Below, piece after piece: positions 27,345-35,874 of a DNA stretch of 64,000 nt (its first letter is position 1; each line of letters starts with the position of its first letter). The stretch covers positions 62,001 to 126,000 of the forward strand of contig NZ_JAUASX010000004.1 in NCBI RefSeq assembly GCF_030345715.1. The letters are read 5' to 3'. The stretch is from Solimonas sp. SE-A11. Its GTDB lineage: Bacteria; Pseudomonadota; Gammaproteobacteria; Nevskiales; Nevskiaceae. A model generated the notes under the pieces. It did not search any database. It was not told the origin of the DNA and was given only the letters and a program-made list of their open reading frames with translations. Made by a program: the position numbers and the translations under genes.

Positions 27345-28142
27345 TCAGCGTTTGGCCGCCAGGCCGCGTCCCACCTGCAGCACGAAGTCCGAGAACTCCG
27401 CAGCCACCTGCTCCCAGCCGTTGTCGAGCATCAGGTTGTGGGCCATGCCGGAATACATCCGCGCTTCCACACCATAGGCCTTGGCCGTGCCATGCACGAT
27501 GTTGGGCGGGAAGATCACGTCCAGCTCGCCGCCGATCACCCACTTGGGCAGCGCCGGGTCGGCCAGCCTGGGCTTGGGCAGGTCCAGGAAGATCATGTCG
27601 AGGAAGGCCCGGAAGGACTCGTTGGTCAACGGCTTCCAGTACTGCTCCACCACCCTCGCATCGAGCCCTGCGCTGTAGAACAGCGCATGCGCAAAGGCCG
27701 GCTCACGCACCAGGTAGTACAGGTCCAGGCCCGCCACCGAGCGCAGCAGCGCCAGCGGCCGCGTGCGCAGCAGGTGCAGCACTACGTTGATGACGCCCTG
27801 CGGCGGCGCCGCCGCCACCAGCACCGCGCCGGCCAGGTTCTTCGGCCGGCGCTCCATCAGCTTCTGCACCGTGAAGCCGCCCATCGAATGGCCCGCGACC
27901 ACCACCGGGCGCGGGCTGCGCTCGACGGCAGCCTCCACGGCATCCGCGTACTCGCGGATCGACGGAAAGCCGATGCTCTGCGGGCCCGGCTTGCCGCCGT
28001 GCCTGGGCAGGTCCATCGTCTCCACGTGGTGGCCGAGCTCGCGCAGCCGCGGCGCGAACTGGCGCTCCCAGCACCAGGCGCCGTGCCAGGCGCCATGCAC
28101 CAGCAGGATCGACGGTGCTTCTGCCACCGCCTCAGGCCGCAC
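27345..28142 (-). CDS. Alpha/beta hydrolase linked to a Baeyer-Villiger monooxygenase
   Basis: About 265 aa. The alpha/beta hydrolase pattern is clear: oxyanion HGAWHGAWCW near the N-terminus, nucleophile in AGHSMGG, acid in GGELDVIFPP and histidine in GMAHNLML. I start it at a GTG (28142) that overlaps the monooxygenase stop; a second GTG at 28127 is possible, while longer in-frame reading only retraces the upstream gene. Translational coupling to the monooxygenase suggests it hydrolyses the ester or lactone that enzyme makes from a ketone, as in known ketone degradation gene pairs. Cytoplasmic; no signal peptide. Confidence 0.83.
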   Translation of the reverse strand: MRPEAVAEAPSILLVHGAWHGAWCWERQFAPRLRELGHHVETMDLPRHGGKPGPQSIGFPSIREYADAVEAAVERSPRPVVVAGHSMGGFTVQKLMERRPKNLAGAVLVAAAPPQGVINVVLHLLRTRPLALLRSVAGLDLYYLVREPAFAHALFYSAGLDARVVEQYWKPLTNESFRAFLDMIFLDLPKPRLADPALPKWVIGGELDVIFPPNIVHGTAKAYGVEARMYSGMAHNLMLDNGWEQVAAEFSDFVLQVGRGLAAKR

Positions 28143-29631
28143 GGCGCAGGGGCTCCGGCTGGGTGCTCGCGGGACGCGGCGGCTGGGTCTCCAGGTGGGC
28201 CGGATCGGCAATATCCGTACGCAGCATCATCTCGCGATCCTCCTGGTAGTTGTGACGGACGATCCAGGGCATCACCTTACCCTGGCGCGGCAGCAGGTGC
28301 TTGGCGCGCTGTACGTAGCCGGCGCTGAGCTGGTCGAGCACGCTGCTGTCGAGCTGGGCGTTCTGGCGGTCGCGCGGTATCACCACGGCCTGGCCGTTCT
28401 GGTCCATGTGCTTGAACAGGCGGCACAGGTACAGGCTCGACATGTCGGCCTTCATGGTCCACGACAGGTTGATATAGCCGAAGATCCAGGCGAAGTTCGG
28501 CAGGTCCTGCAGCAGCACGCTCTTGTACGACATCTTCTCGGCCGTCTTGTACGGCGCGCCATCCACGCTCAGCGCCATGCCGCCGAACATCTGCACCTGC
28601 AGCCCGGTCGCGGTAACGATGATGTCGGCCTGCAGCGTGCGGCCCGACACCAGGCGGATACCGTTCTCGGTGAAGCGCTCGATACCGTCGGTCACCACGT
28701 CGGCCCGGCCACCGCGAATGGCGGTGAACAGGTTGGCGTTGGGCACCGCGCAGAGACGCTGGTCCCAGGGCTCGTACTGCGGGTTGAAGTCCTTGTCGGT
28801 GTAGCGCTCGCCGAGGTGGCGCTTGGCCTGGCCGACGAAGAAGCGCCGCATGGCCTTGGGGAAGCGTTTGCACAGCTGGTAGGTGGTCTGCCAGATCTCC
28901 AGGTTGCGCTTGCGCGCGATGGCGAAGCTCCAGCCGTCCGGCAGCACCTTGTCGAGCACCTGGGTCATGCGGTCCCAGCCCGGCAGCGAGAAGATGTAGG
29001 TGGGGGAGCGCTGCAGCATGGTCACCTTGGCGGCCTTCTCGGCCATCGACGGCACCAGCGTCACCGCGGTCGCGCCGCTGCCGATCACCACCACCTTCTT
29101 GCCGGTGTAGTCGAGGTTCTCCGGCCACTGCTGCGGGTGGATGATCTGGCCCATGAACTGGTCCTCGCCCCGGAAGGTGGGACGGTAGCCCTGGTCGTAG
29201 TTGTAGTAGCCCTGCGCGCTGACCACGAAGCGGGCCTGGAAGCTGCGCTTCTCGCCGCTGGGTTCGTGGGTGGCGCTGATGGTCCAGAGCTGCGCCTGGC
29301 TGTCCCAGTCTGCCGCGGTGCAGTGGATGCCGTATTCGATGCGGTCGGCTACGCCGAAATCACGCGCGGCGTCGCCCAGGTAGTTGCGGATGCTGCTGCC
29401 GTCGGCCAGCGTGCGGTAGTCGCGCCAGGGCTTGAACTGGAAGCCGTAGGTGAACATGTCCGAGTCCGAGCGCACGCCCGGGTACCGGAACAGGTCCCAG
29501 GTGCCTCCGATCCGCTGGCGACGTTCCAGCACCAGGAAGGACTTGTTGGGCTGCTCGGTCTTCAGGCGGCAGGCCATGCCGATGCCGGAGACGCCGGCGC
29601 CGATGATCACCACATCCAAGATCTTGCTCAT
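28132..29631 (-). CDS. Flavin-containing Baeyer-Villiger-type monooxygenase
   Basis: About 499 aa with two Rossmann motifs: FAD-binding IGAGVSGIG (about 10-18) and NADPH-binding IGSGATAV (about 183-190). Between them is a perfect Baeyer-Villiger fingerprint F-x-G-x3-H-x3-W-P, seen as FMGQIIHPQQWP at 159-170. It would insert oxygen next to a ketone, or oxidise a soft heteroatom. ATG at 29631 is preferred, with GGAG 6 nt upstream; an ATG two codons earlier also exists. Divergent from the AraC gene 105 bp away, which probably controls it, and overlapping the hydrolase that would act next. Substrate class (steroid, cyclic or long-chain ketone) cannot be told. Confidence 0.92.
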   Translation of the reverse strand: MSKILDVVIIGAGVSGIGMACRLKTEQPNKSFLVLERRQRIGGTWDLFRYPGVRSDSDMFTYGFQFKPWRDYRTLADGSSIRNYLGDAARDFGVADRIEYGIHCTAADWDSQAQLWTISATHEPSGEKRSFQARFVVSAQGYYNYDQGYRPTFRGEDQFMGQIIHPQQWPENLDYTGKKVVVIGSGATAVTLVPSMAEKAAKVTMLQRSPTYIFSLPGWDRMTQVLDKVLPDGWSFAIARKRNLEIWQTTYQLCKRFPKAMRRFFVGQAKRHLGERYTDKDFNPQYEPWDQRLCAVPNANLFTAIRGGRADVVTDGIERFTENGIRLVSGRTLQADIIVTATGLQVQMFGGMALSVDGAPYKTAEKMSYKSVLLQDLPNFAWIFGYINLSWTMKADMSSLYLCRLFKHMDQNGQAVVIPRDRQNAQLDSSVLDQLSAGYVQRAKHLLPRQGKVMPWIVRHNYQEDREMMLRTDIADPAHLETQPPRPASTQPEPLRRAA

Positions 29632-29735
29632 TTCCATCTCCTCACTGCGTGTTCGAGCTTTCGAGTGAGCGCATATTCCAGCGATCGCCTCCACGCTTCT
29701 TGACTTTCCGAGACAGAGGATTTGCAATTGGAGAC

Positions 29736-30758
29736 ATGTCGACATTGATCCGAGCCGCCGGCATGCGCGGCGCCTCCGAGGTCCTGCGAGAGCTTGGCCT
29801 GGCCATCGAGCCGCTGATGGAGCGGCTGCAGATTCCGCGCGCCGCGCTGGGCGACGAGGAGCTGCGCATCTCGCTGCCGGCCTACTCCCAGCTGCTGGAA
29901 CTGGCCAGCGAAGCCACCGGCTGCCCCGACCTCGGCCTGCAGATCGCCGAACACCAGGACATCGGCATCCTCGGCCCGCTGGCCATCGCCGCGCAGAACG
30001 CCTCCACCATGGGCGAGGCGATGAAGGTCATGAGCGGCTTCCTGCACACGCATTCCAGCGGCATCCGCCTCAGCCTGCATCCCGAATATCCACTCCCCGA
30101 CCAGATCAGCCTGCGGCTCACCCTGATCACACCGAGCTGGCAGTCGCGCCGCCAGCTGATGGATCTCTGTCTCGCCGACCTCCACCACTTCACCGCCTTC
30201 CTGGCCCAATCCCCGCTGCCCCTGCTCGGCGTCACGTTGCCGCACGCACCGCTGGCCTCGGCGGAGCGCTATGCCGAGTTCTTCGGCCACGCCGTGGAAT
30301 TCGGCCATCCGCACGCCGAGCTGATCCTGCCCAGCGGCTTTCTCGACCGCAGCCTCAGCGGCGCCGTCGCCGCGCTGCACCGCCTGAGCCTTGAATACCT
30401 CGCGATGGCCTTCGAAGGCGGCGGCAAGACCGTGGGCGAGCAGGTGGAGGAAATCCTGCGCCGCGCCCTGTCCAGCACACGCGGACGCCGTGAGGTGGTG
30501 GCGCGACTGCTGCACCTGCATCCGCGCACCCTGCAGCGGCGCCTGGAGGCCGAAGGCCTGTCGTTCTCCGACATCGTCGACACCGTGCGCCGCGACCAGA
30601 CCCGCCGGTGGCTCACCGAATCCGACGTACCGCTGGCGCATGTCGCCGAGATCGTCGGGCTCGCCGACCAGGCCGTGCTCTGCCGTAACTGCGCGCGCTG
30701 GTTCGGGCGCTCCCCTGCGGCGATCCGCGCGCGTGGACTGCCTGCCAAGTCCGACTAG
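29736..30758 (+). CDS. AraC-family regulator (arabinose-binding-like N-terminal domain)
   Basis: A 340-aa regulator. Residues about 20-210 are the long N-terminal effector domain common in AraC regulators of lipid and amino-acid catabolism; the DNA-binding domain is C-terminal, with RREVVARLLHLHPRTLQRRL as first HTH and PLAHVAEIVGLADQAVLCRN as second. ATG at 29736 follows TTGGAGAC. An N-terminal extension to 29649 is open but lacks support. Divergent orientation to the monooxygenase-hydrolase pair makes that operon its likely target. A 10-bp perfect hairpin overlaps its stop codon. Confidence 0.88.
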   Translation: MSTLIRAAGMRGASEVLRELGLAIEPLMERLQIPRAALGDEELRISLPAYSQLLELASEATGCPDLGLQIAEHQDIGILGPLAIAAQNASTMGEAMKVMSGFLHTHSSGIRLSLHPEYPLPDQISLRLTLITPSWQSRRQLMDLCLADLHHFTAFLAQSPLPLLGVTLPHAPLASAERYAEFFGHAVEFGHPHAELILPSGFLDRSLSGAVAALHRLSLEYLAMAFEGGGKTVGEQVEEILRRALSSTRGRREVVARLLHLHPRTLQRRLEAEGLSFSDIVDTVRRDQTRRWLTESDVPLAHVAEIVGLADQAVLCRNCARWFGRSPAAIRARGLPAKSD

Positions 30759-30771
30759 CCCTGGCAGGCAG
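30738..30771. terminator. Hairpin overlapping the AraC-family gene stop codon
   Basis: CTGCCTGCCA (30738-30747) pairs perfectly with TGGCAGGCAG (30762-30771), leaving a 14-nt loop that contains the TAG stop. No T-run follows. A possible terminator or 3'-end stabiliser for the regulator transcript. Confidence 0.4.
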
Positions 30772-30849
30772 CGAACGATGGCCGCCCGCATCCGGGCCAG
30801 CTAGTCTCCCGTAGCTGAACCCATCCAATCGGCCAGGAACAATCCGCGC

Positions 30850-31482
30850 ATGATCACCATCCATCACCTCGGCGTCTCGCAGTCCGACCGCATCGTCTGG
30901 CTCATGGAGGAGCTGGGCCTGCCCTACACACTGGAGTGGCATGACCGCGGCCCGGACCGCCTGGCCCCACCGGAATATCTCGCCCTGCATCCTGCCGCGA
31001 TGGCGCCGGTGATCCAGGACGGCGACGTGGTGCTGGCCGAGTCCACCGCCATCGTGCAATACCTCGCGCACAAGTACGGCGGCGGACGCCTGACCGTGGC
31101 GCCCAATACCCCGCACTACGCCGACTACCTGTACTGGCTGCAGTTCAACAACAACATCATGTCAGGCTTCTTCGTGAAGTCCGCGCTGAAGGCCGCGGGC
31201 GGCCATGACGGCGGCATCATCGGCAAGATGGCCCAGCGCCGTTCCGACGGCCTGTTCCGGCAGATGGACCAGCACCTCGCCTCCCATGCCTGGCTCGCCG
31301 GCGACGAGTTCAGCCTGGCCGATCTCATGTCCGGCTTCGCTCTCACCACCCTGCCCGCGGTCAGCGGCCAGAAGCTGGACGGGCTGCCCAACCTGCAACG
31401 CTACGTGCAACAGCTCACCGCGCGCCCCGCCTGGCAGAAGGCCATGTCCATCGCCGGCCCGCAGGCCAGGCGCCCCGCCTAG
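30850..31482 (+). CDS. Glutathione S-transferase family protein
   Basis: A 210-aa cytosolic GST. The thioredoxin-like N-terminal domain shows ITIHHLGVSQSDRIVWLMEEL, a conserved cis-proline region MAPVIQDGD and the glutathione gamma-glutamyl contact ESTAIVQYL (about 60-68). The C-terminal helical domain carries WLAGDEFSLADLMSGF with the N-capping S/D motif. In place of a catalytic tyrosine the first strand-helix junction has S10/S12, so the serine/cysteine-type classes fit best. The ATG has no strong ribosome binding site. Role (detoxification or a degradation step) unknown. Confidence 0.85.
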   Translation: MITIHHLGVSQSDRIVWLMEELGLPYTLEWHDRGPDRLAPPEYLALHPAAMAPVIQDGDVVLAESTAIVQYLAHKYGGGRLTVAPNTPHYADYLYWLQFNNNIMSGFFVKSALKAAGGHDGGIIGKMAQRRSDGLFRQMDQHLASHAWLAGDEFSLADLMSGFALTTLPAVSGQKLDGLPNLQRYVQQLTARPAWQKAMSIAGPQARRPA

Positions 31483-31564
31483 CCCTGCCTGGGGCTCATG
31501 CGTTTGCACCATGCCCGTCGTCGGGAGGAATGCCAGCATCCCCTCCAGGCCGCGGGAGATTCCG

Positions 31565-31900
31565 ATGTCGATGCGTGAAGGGCTTTACGCGCTGCTGGGC
31601 ATCGCCGGCGCGGTGATCGGCTGGCACTACAACCTGCAGTACCTGCAGCAGCCGGACTCCGGCTGGATCGACTGGATCCGGCAATGCATGGTGAATCCAG
31701 CGGCCACGTCGGCGCTGATGGACCTGACGTTCACCTACCTCATCGTCGGCACCTGGATCGTGTTCGAGGCCAGGCGCCTCGCCATGCGACGCGCCTGGCT
31801 CTGCGTGCCCATCACGGTCTTCGTCAGCCTGGCCCTCGGCCTGGCACTCTTCCTGATCTTGCGCGAGCGCCGCCTGAAATCGCTTGGCCCCGCCGCCTAG
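31565..31900 (+). CDS. DUF2834-type small membrane protein
   Basis: A 111-aa protein with three hydrophobic segments (about 5-24, 49-68 and 78-99). Length, the HYNLQYLQ segment and the paired helices match DUF2834 membrane proteins, which are widespread and uncharacterised. ATG at 31565 follows GGGAGATTCCG. It lies 82 bp after the GST; co-transcription is possible but not shown. Nothing in the sequence points to a substrate or partner. Confidence 0.65.
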   Translation: MSMREGLYALLGIAGAVIGWHYNLQYLQQPDSGWIDWIRQCMVNPAATSALMDLTFTYLIVGTWIVFEARRLAMRRAWLCVPITVFVSLALGLALFLILRERRLKSLGPAA

Positions 31901-32044
31901 CGCCGCATCAGGACCCCGATCGGCACCTCGATCCACAGCGTCTCGCCGCCTTCGAGGCAACCCACGCCGACCATCGCCTGTTCCAGGCCATGCGGCTGCT
32001 GTAAATGCGCCTGGGCTACGAAGCGGATCACTGGCCACTCGCCG
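31897..32044 (-). other. Possible gene remnant downstream of the MarR-family gene
   Basis: A minus-strand open stretch reads GEWPVIRFVAQAHLQQPHG and ends ETLWIEVPIGVLMRR before a TAG at 31897. It has protein-like composition, unlike random shadow frames, but no good start codon and no family I recognise. It could be the C-terminus of a lost gene or a short independent ORF starting at a GTG. Confidence 0.25.
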
Positions 32045-32113
32045 CCTACGGCAGGGTCTTGCGGTATCGGGCGGCGTCCGACTGCAATCGGGCGCCCCCT
32101 TTGGTTCTCCGCA

Positions 32114-32746
32114 CTACTGCGGAACCGCTTGCCGGAAGCGCCTGGCATTGGCGGCAACCTGCTGTTTCCTGCCCGGGTCCTGCTCCGTGCAATCCACGCG
32201 CAGATCCGCATGCCCGAACGGTTTCCGGACGAAGCCGCAGAAATGTGGCTGCTCCCGGTCCTGTGTCGCGTACGGCTGGAAGAAGCGGCAGCCCAGGCAG
32301 GTGCGCGGGCCGGTCGCCAGCCCCTGCTGCTGCGCCTCGTAGACCATCAGCTGCGTGATGCGCAGCAGCGCACCCAGGTCATCGGCCTCCAGGCGCTTGA
32401 GCAGGCCGGCCATGCCGCCCTCCCCGCCCAGCAGCTCCTGCGCCATCTTCCCGCCGTCCACGCTCAGACGCACGATCGCCGCGCGTCCGTCGGCCGGGTC
32501 GGGCAAGCGCTCGATCCAGCCCTTGGTCTCCAGCACCTTCAGCGAATCGCTCAGGCTTGCCGCCGAGATACCCAGCCGCTCCGCCAGCTGCCGCGCCCGC
32601 TGCCCGGCCGGCACGCCCTCCAGTGCCCGCAGCACCGCGGCCTGGGTCGGCGGCAGGTCCTTGCTCCAGGACTGCGCACGCACCAGCGACGCCAGCTGGT
32701 CCAAGCCGGCTGCCGCCTGTCTGCGCTGATCGTTGCTGGTACTCAT
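32114..32746 (-). CDS. MarR-family regulator with C-terminal cysteine cluster
   Basis: A 210-aa protein. Residues about 15-105 are a MarR-type winged helix (LPPTQAAVLRAL, RARQLAERLGISAASLSDSL, KGWIERLPDPADGRAAIVRL with the wing). After it comes a cysteine-containing extension absent from plain MarR proteins: C150-x-x-C153, C170 and C186, suited to zinc, an iron-sulfur cluster or disulfide sensing. ATG at 32746 is immediately downstream of a palindromic site containing TAGGAGTCCTA (32758-32768), a natural autoregulatory operator. The reading frame extends upstream but crosses that operator. Target genes other than itself are not evident. Confidence 0.85.
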   Translation of the reverse strand: MSTSNDQRRQAAAGLDQLASLVRAQSWSKDLPPTQAAVLRALEGVPAGQRARQLAERLGISAASLSDSLKVLETKGWIERLPDPADGRAAIVRLSVDGGKMAQELLGGEGGMAGLLKRLEADDLGALLRITQLMVYEAQQQGLATGPRTCLGCRFFQPYATQDREQPHFCGFVRKPFGHADLRVDCTEQDPGRKQQVAANARRFRQAVPQ

Positions 32747-32752
32747 GCGATG

Positions 32753-32775
32753 TAAGATAGGAGTCCTAGTTAAGT
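32753..32775. promoter_or_regulatory. Palindromic operator upstream of the MarR-family gene
   Basis: TAGGAGTCCTA (32758-32768) is a perfect 11-bp palindrome within a longer dyad GTAAGATAGGAGTCCTAGTTAAG, in a short AT-rich island directly before the regulator ATG. Position and symmetry fit autoregulation by the MarR-family protein; binding is inferred. Confidence 0.55.
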
Positions 32776-32870
32776 ATCGCAAGTCCCGTCACCGCCCCCA
32801 TTGATGCTCCGCCCGCAACCGGTCATGGGTCAGCCAAGACCACGGGCCAGAGCGCTTTTCAGCGTCGCCT

Positions 32871-33376
32871 TCAGCCGATCATTGTCTTCATCGGAATCGC
32901 AAAGCGCTCGCGGTACCCGCGAAAGTGCCGGCGCACGCCTTCCGCCGTCAGGCCGAACTCCTCCAGCGAGTACACATGCCGGCCGTGCTTGTGCTGCGGG
33001 TTCTCCTGCGCCAACCGCGTCATGCGGGCCTCCGCCTCCACGCCCAGCGGCTCGCCGAAATGCGCATAGAGCCGGCGCATGGTGCCCACCGGGTCGCGCA
33101 ATTGCTCCTCGTCATGGATATCGTGGATCGAGTCGCCGCCATGCTTCTCGCGCTAGGCCTGCTGCCGCGCGATCATCAGGTCGGAGGCCTCCAGCAGGGT
33201 CTGCCGGATCTCGCCCAGGTCCATGCTGTCGCTGTACATCGGCCGCACGTGGCGCAACAGACTGCAGGCCGATCCCACCACCTCCGCCGGATCGCGGTGC
33301 GTCATGACCGGTTGCGCATCCGGATACACCGCCGTCAGGTCATTCAGGAACAGCGGGTGCCAGGGGTTCTTCAGCG
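32871..33376 (-). pseudogene. Sulfotransferase-family remnant with in-frame stop
   Basis: Two ORF pieces read through as one sulfotransferase C-terminal half: LKNPWHPLFLNDLTAVYPDA and VMTHRDPAEVV (the 3'-phosphate-binding region of PAPS-type sulfotransferases), then DPVGTMRRLYAHFGEPL and the end HFRGYRERFAIPMKTMIG. They share one frame but are split by a TAG at 33153-33155 (ARQQA-stop-REKHGGDSIHD). The 5' end is missing, replaced around 33376 by a fragment of an alcohol dehydrogenase gene in another frame. The family normally moves sulfate from PAPS to an alcohol; this copy is surely inactive. Confidence 0.85.
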
Positions 33377-33627
33377 TCCAGCACCCGCGCACGCTGCAGC
33401 CGCTCCGGCGCCTGGTCCAGCGCCACCACGTCGTCTATACCCCGGTCCTTCAACCACAGGATCATGCCCAGGCCGACCGGCCCGCAGCCGAACACCACCA
33501 CCTTGCCTCCCAGCTTCAACTGCGCACGGTTAACGCCATGCAGCGCCACCGCCAGCGGCTCGCCCACCGCTACGATCTCGTCTTTCGCCTCATGGCCCAG
33601 CGGCGAATCGAACAAACCCTTCGCCAT
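33377..33627 (-). pseudogene. Zinc-type alcohol dehydrogenase remnant with internal deletion
   Basis: A short medium-chain dehydrogenase piece. GHEAKDEIVAVGE is the conserved N-terminal metal-site segment; it is joined directly to EPLAVALHGVNRA and the nucleotide-binding VVVFGCGPVGLG, although about 90 residues of catalytic and zinc-binding domain normally lie between. It ends near LQRAR, where reading passes into the sulfotransferase remnant in a different frame. A ribosome binding site-like GGAGAGGG precedes its ATG, so an 80-95-aa peptide could still be made but cannot be a working enzyme. Confidence 0.8.
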
Positions 33628-33878
33628 GACCCTCTCCGCTTTTCGCTACGGATGTTTCAGGCCCCTGCCTCATCGGGCACGCACAAGTGTCGAGAAGCGG
33701 TCAGGCCAGGCCGCGATGGGGCCCAATAGAGAACGGCACAAAGCCGGCATCCACCCAGGCAGTCCCCTCTACCCTCGCGGCGGGGGTTGGGAACGAGGTC
33801 ATGGATGACCGAACCGACGAGGATCAAGTCCGATCAGCCTGTGATGGCCGGCCACATCGCCCAACCGTCGCAAAAACC

Positions 33879-35390
33879 TCAGTCCGCCGCCCCAGCCTCC
33901 AGATGCTTGCCCACCGCCGCCAGCACCGCCTCCCATTCCTTCTGGGCGATGGTATCCACCGGATCGTTGCCGAAGCGCACGCCCACCACGTTCAGCGCCG
34001 GCATCACGCTGACGAGCTGGTGCCCGTAACCCTCCGCCGTGTAGTTGCCGGACTCCGCCTCGCCCAGGTGGGGCCACATGTAGCCGCGCGGGCCGCCGCC
34101 GCTCGCCTTGTCGTAGTTGTGCGAAGCCGCCACCCAGGCCGCCGGAATGATCTGCCGTCCGTCGATGCTGCGTCCGCCGCGGCGATGCAGCTCGCCGAAG
34201 CGGACCATGTCCCGTGGCGTGGCATGCAAGCCCATCGAGGCAAAGGTATTCCCCAGGCGATCCACCATGACCAATGCATCGTCCTGCATGCCCGCCGGCT
34301 GCCAGATCTTCTCCGACAGGATCTGCGCATAGGGCCTCTGGTAGACCCGCTCCAGCAGCCAGGCCAGCATCTGCGCGTCGCCGCTGTTGTAGCGGTAGAA
34401 CTCGCCCGGCGGCGACACCCGCGTCAGCCGCAGCAGGTATTCGTCACGCGTCATGCCGACCAAGCCGTTCGAATGGTAGTCCGCGCCCATCAGGACCAGC
34501 TGCTCGGGCTGGTGCACCGGCACATCGACCCAATAGGTGCCCGACTCCATCTGCAGCAGGTCCTCGACACTTACCCCCTCCCAGACGGTGCCGCTGGCCT
34601 CCGCGATGTACTTGGTGATCGGGTCGTGGATCGAGTCGACAAGCCCCTCCGCCACCGCAATGCCCACCAGCGACGTGGTGACCGACTTGGTGACCGACCA
34701 CATATGGTGGCGGGTCTTGGAGTTGAAGCCGTTCTGGTAGTCGTCGTAGATGAACCGGCCCTTGTGCATGAACGCGATCGCATTGGTGGACCCGCTCTGC
34801 ATGAACTGATCGACCGTACGCGTGCGGCCGTTCACCTCGTAGGTGATCTGGCCGAGGTCCTGCTTGGCCTCCGGCAGCGCCGCGGCCGCCGGATTGGCCC
34901 GCACCACCTGGGTCGGCAGGATCACGATGGCCGTCGTCGCCTCCACCGGCAGCAGCAGGATCGAGAACTCGAAATCCGTTGCATCCTGCAGCAAGCGCGT
35001 TGCCTGCCCTCCGCTCAGCAACAATTCCGCGCGCGCCTGCAGCATGGCCAGCAGCGGGCCGAAGCCGGGAATGAATTCGTTCGGCGTCGGGTACAGCCGG
35101 CCTAGGTGCATCGCGATGATCTGGCCCAGTTGCTCCGGCATCGTCGAGAGCGCCAGCAGGGCCTGCGCCGGATCGGACGGCAACGAGTATAGGCCGCTGC
35201 GCTCCACCATGTGCAGCAGTTCCGCGGCCAGGATCACCCCTTCGTTCGGCGGCTCGGGCGTGGTGCCCCCCGGCTCCTGGGGCTCCGGCTGGGTCCGCGC
35301 CTGCTCCGTCTCCGCGGACGTTCCACACGCCGCCAATGCCAGCGTTACCACCGCGGCACCCAACAGGCGCCGCCAAGCGGATGTATCCAT
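33879..35390 (-). CDS. Lipoprotein serine hydrolase (class C beta-lactamase-like)
   Basis: A 503-aa protein. The N-terminus is a lipoprotein signal ending LALAAC (lipid cysteine C22), followed by a proline/glutamate-rich linker. A non-catalytic region runs to about 180; the beta-lactamase-related domain has the nucleophile and general base in S232-V-T-K235 and the second motif YNS (in RYNSGD, about residue 335). Such proteins are esterases, D-amino peptidases or 6-aminohexanoate-oligomer hydrolases as often as lactamases. It would sit in the outer or inner membrane facing the periplasm. Monocistronic as far as seen. Confidence 0.85.
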   Translation of the reverse strand: MDTSAWRRLLGAAVVTLALAACGTSAETEQARTQPEPQEPGGTTPEPPNEGVILAAELLHMVERSGLYSLPSDPAQALLALSTMPEQLGQIIAMHLGRLYPTPNEFIPGFGPLLAMLQARAELLLSGGQATRLLQDATDFEFSILLLPVEATTAIVILPTQVVRANPAAAALPEAKQDLGQITYEVNGRTRTVDQFMQSGSTNAIAFMHKGRFIYDDYQNGFNSKTRHHMWSVTKSVTTSLVGIAVAEGLVDSIHDPITKYIAEASGTVWEGVSVEDLLQMESGTYWVDVPVHQPEQLVLMGADYHSNGLVGMTRDEYLLRLTRVSPPGEFYRYNSGDAQMLAWLLERVYQRPYAQILSEKIWQPAGMQDDALVMVDRLGNTFASMGLHATPRDMVRFGELHRRGGRSIDGRQIIPAAWVAASHNYDKASGGGPRGYMWPHLGEAESGNYTAEGYGHQLVSVMPALNVVGVRFGNDPVDTIAQKEWEAVLAAVGKHLEAGAAD

Positions 35391-35874
35391 GATGCTCCCC
35401 CCCGATGTTTATGTTTTTTATCCGGTTTCGATGATCCCGCTGCTTCCGGGATCATCCAATAGCAAAATACACCCAGCGGCCGGTGCGGAAAACCACAGCC
35501 ATTCCCTCATGCCAATCCTTTCGGCAAGCGCGCGACGGCGTGTTGGCGCGGCCTCCAGGCCTGCCGATGCCTCCGCCTCGTAGACCGAGGAGGAAAGGCC
35601 GTTAATATGCAGGGTCCGGGCACGCACCCGGCCGCCGAGGCCGGCGGCGACTCCGGGATGGGAATCAGCGAGTTCACGGGATCCGTGCATGACGCGTTCC
35701 GCAGATGACAAACGCATCGGGGCAGGCACGATGGATGTCATGGGAAACGCTTGCCGATCGGTCGATTTGCGTGCGCGCGGTCACCGGATCCCGTGGCTTG
35801 CCGCCAGCGGATCAGGGGCAACCGTCTTTCGCGGTCTTCACGATCGTATGCCCCGCGCGATGACCGCGCAGCTT
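35391..35874. other. Intergenic region without a convincing gene
   Basis: Between the lipoprotein hydrolase start and the MFS gene end. It contains one strong hairpin: GATGATCCCG (35430-35439) pairs perfectly with CGGGATCATC (35447-35456) over 7 nt, in the 5' leader of the hydrolase. An AT-rich stretch (TTTATGTTTTTTATC, about 35408) before it may hold the hydrolase promoter. Open frames here have no family resemblance. Confidence 0.5.

Noticed and set aside
35418..35741. 107-codon minus-strand frame before the lipoprotein hydrolase
   Set aside because: No domain, no ribosome binding site, and it reads through a perfect hairpin; treated as noncoding.
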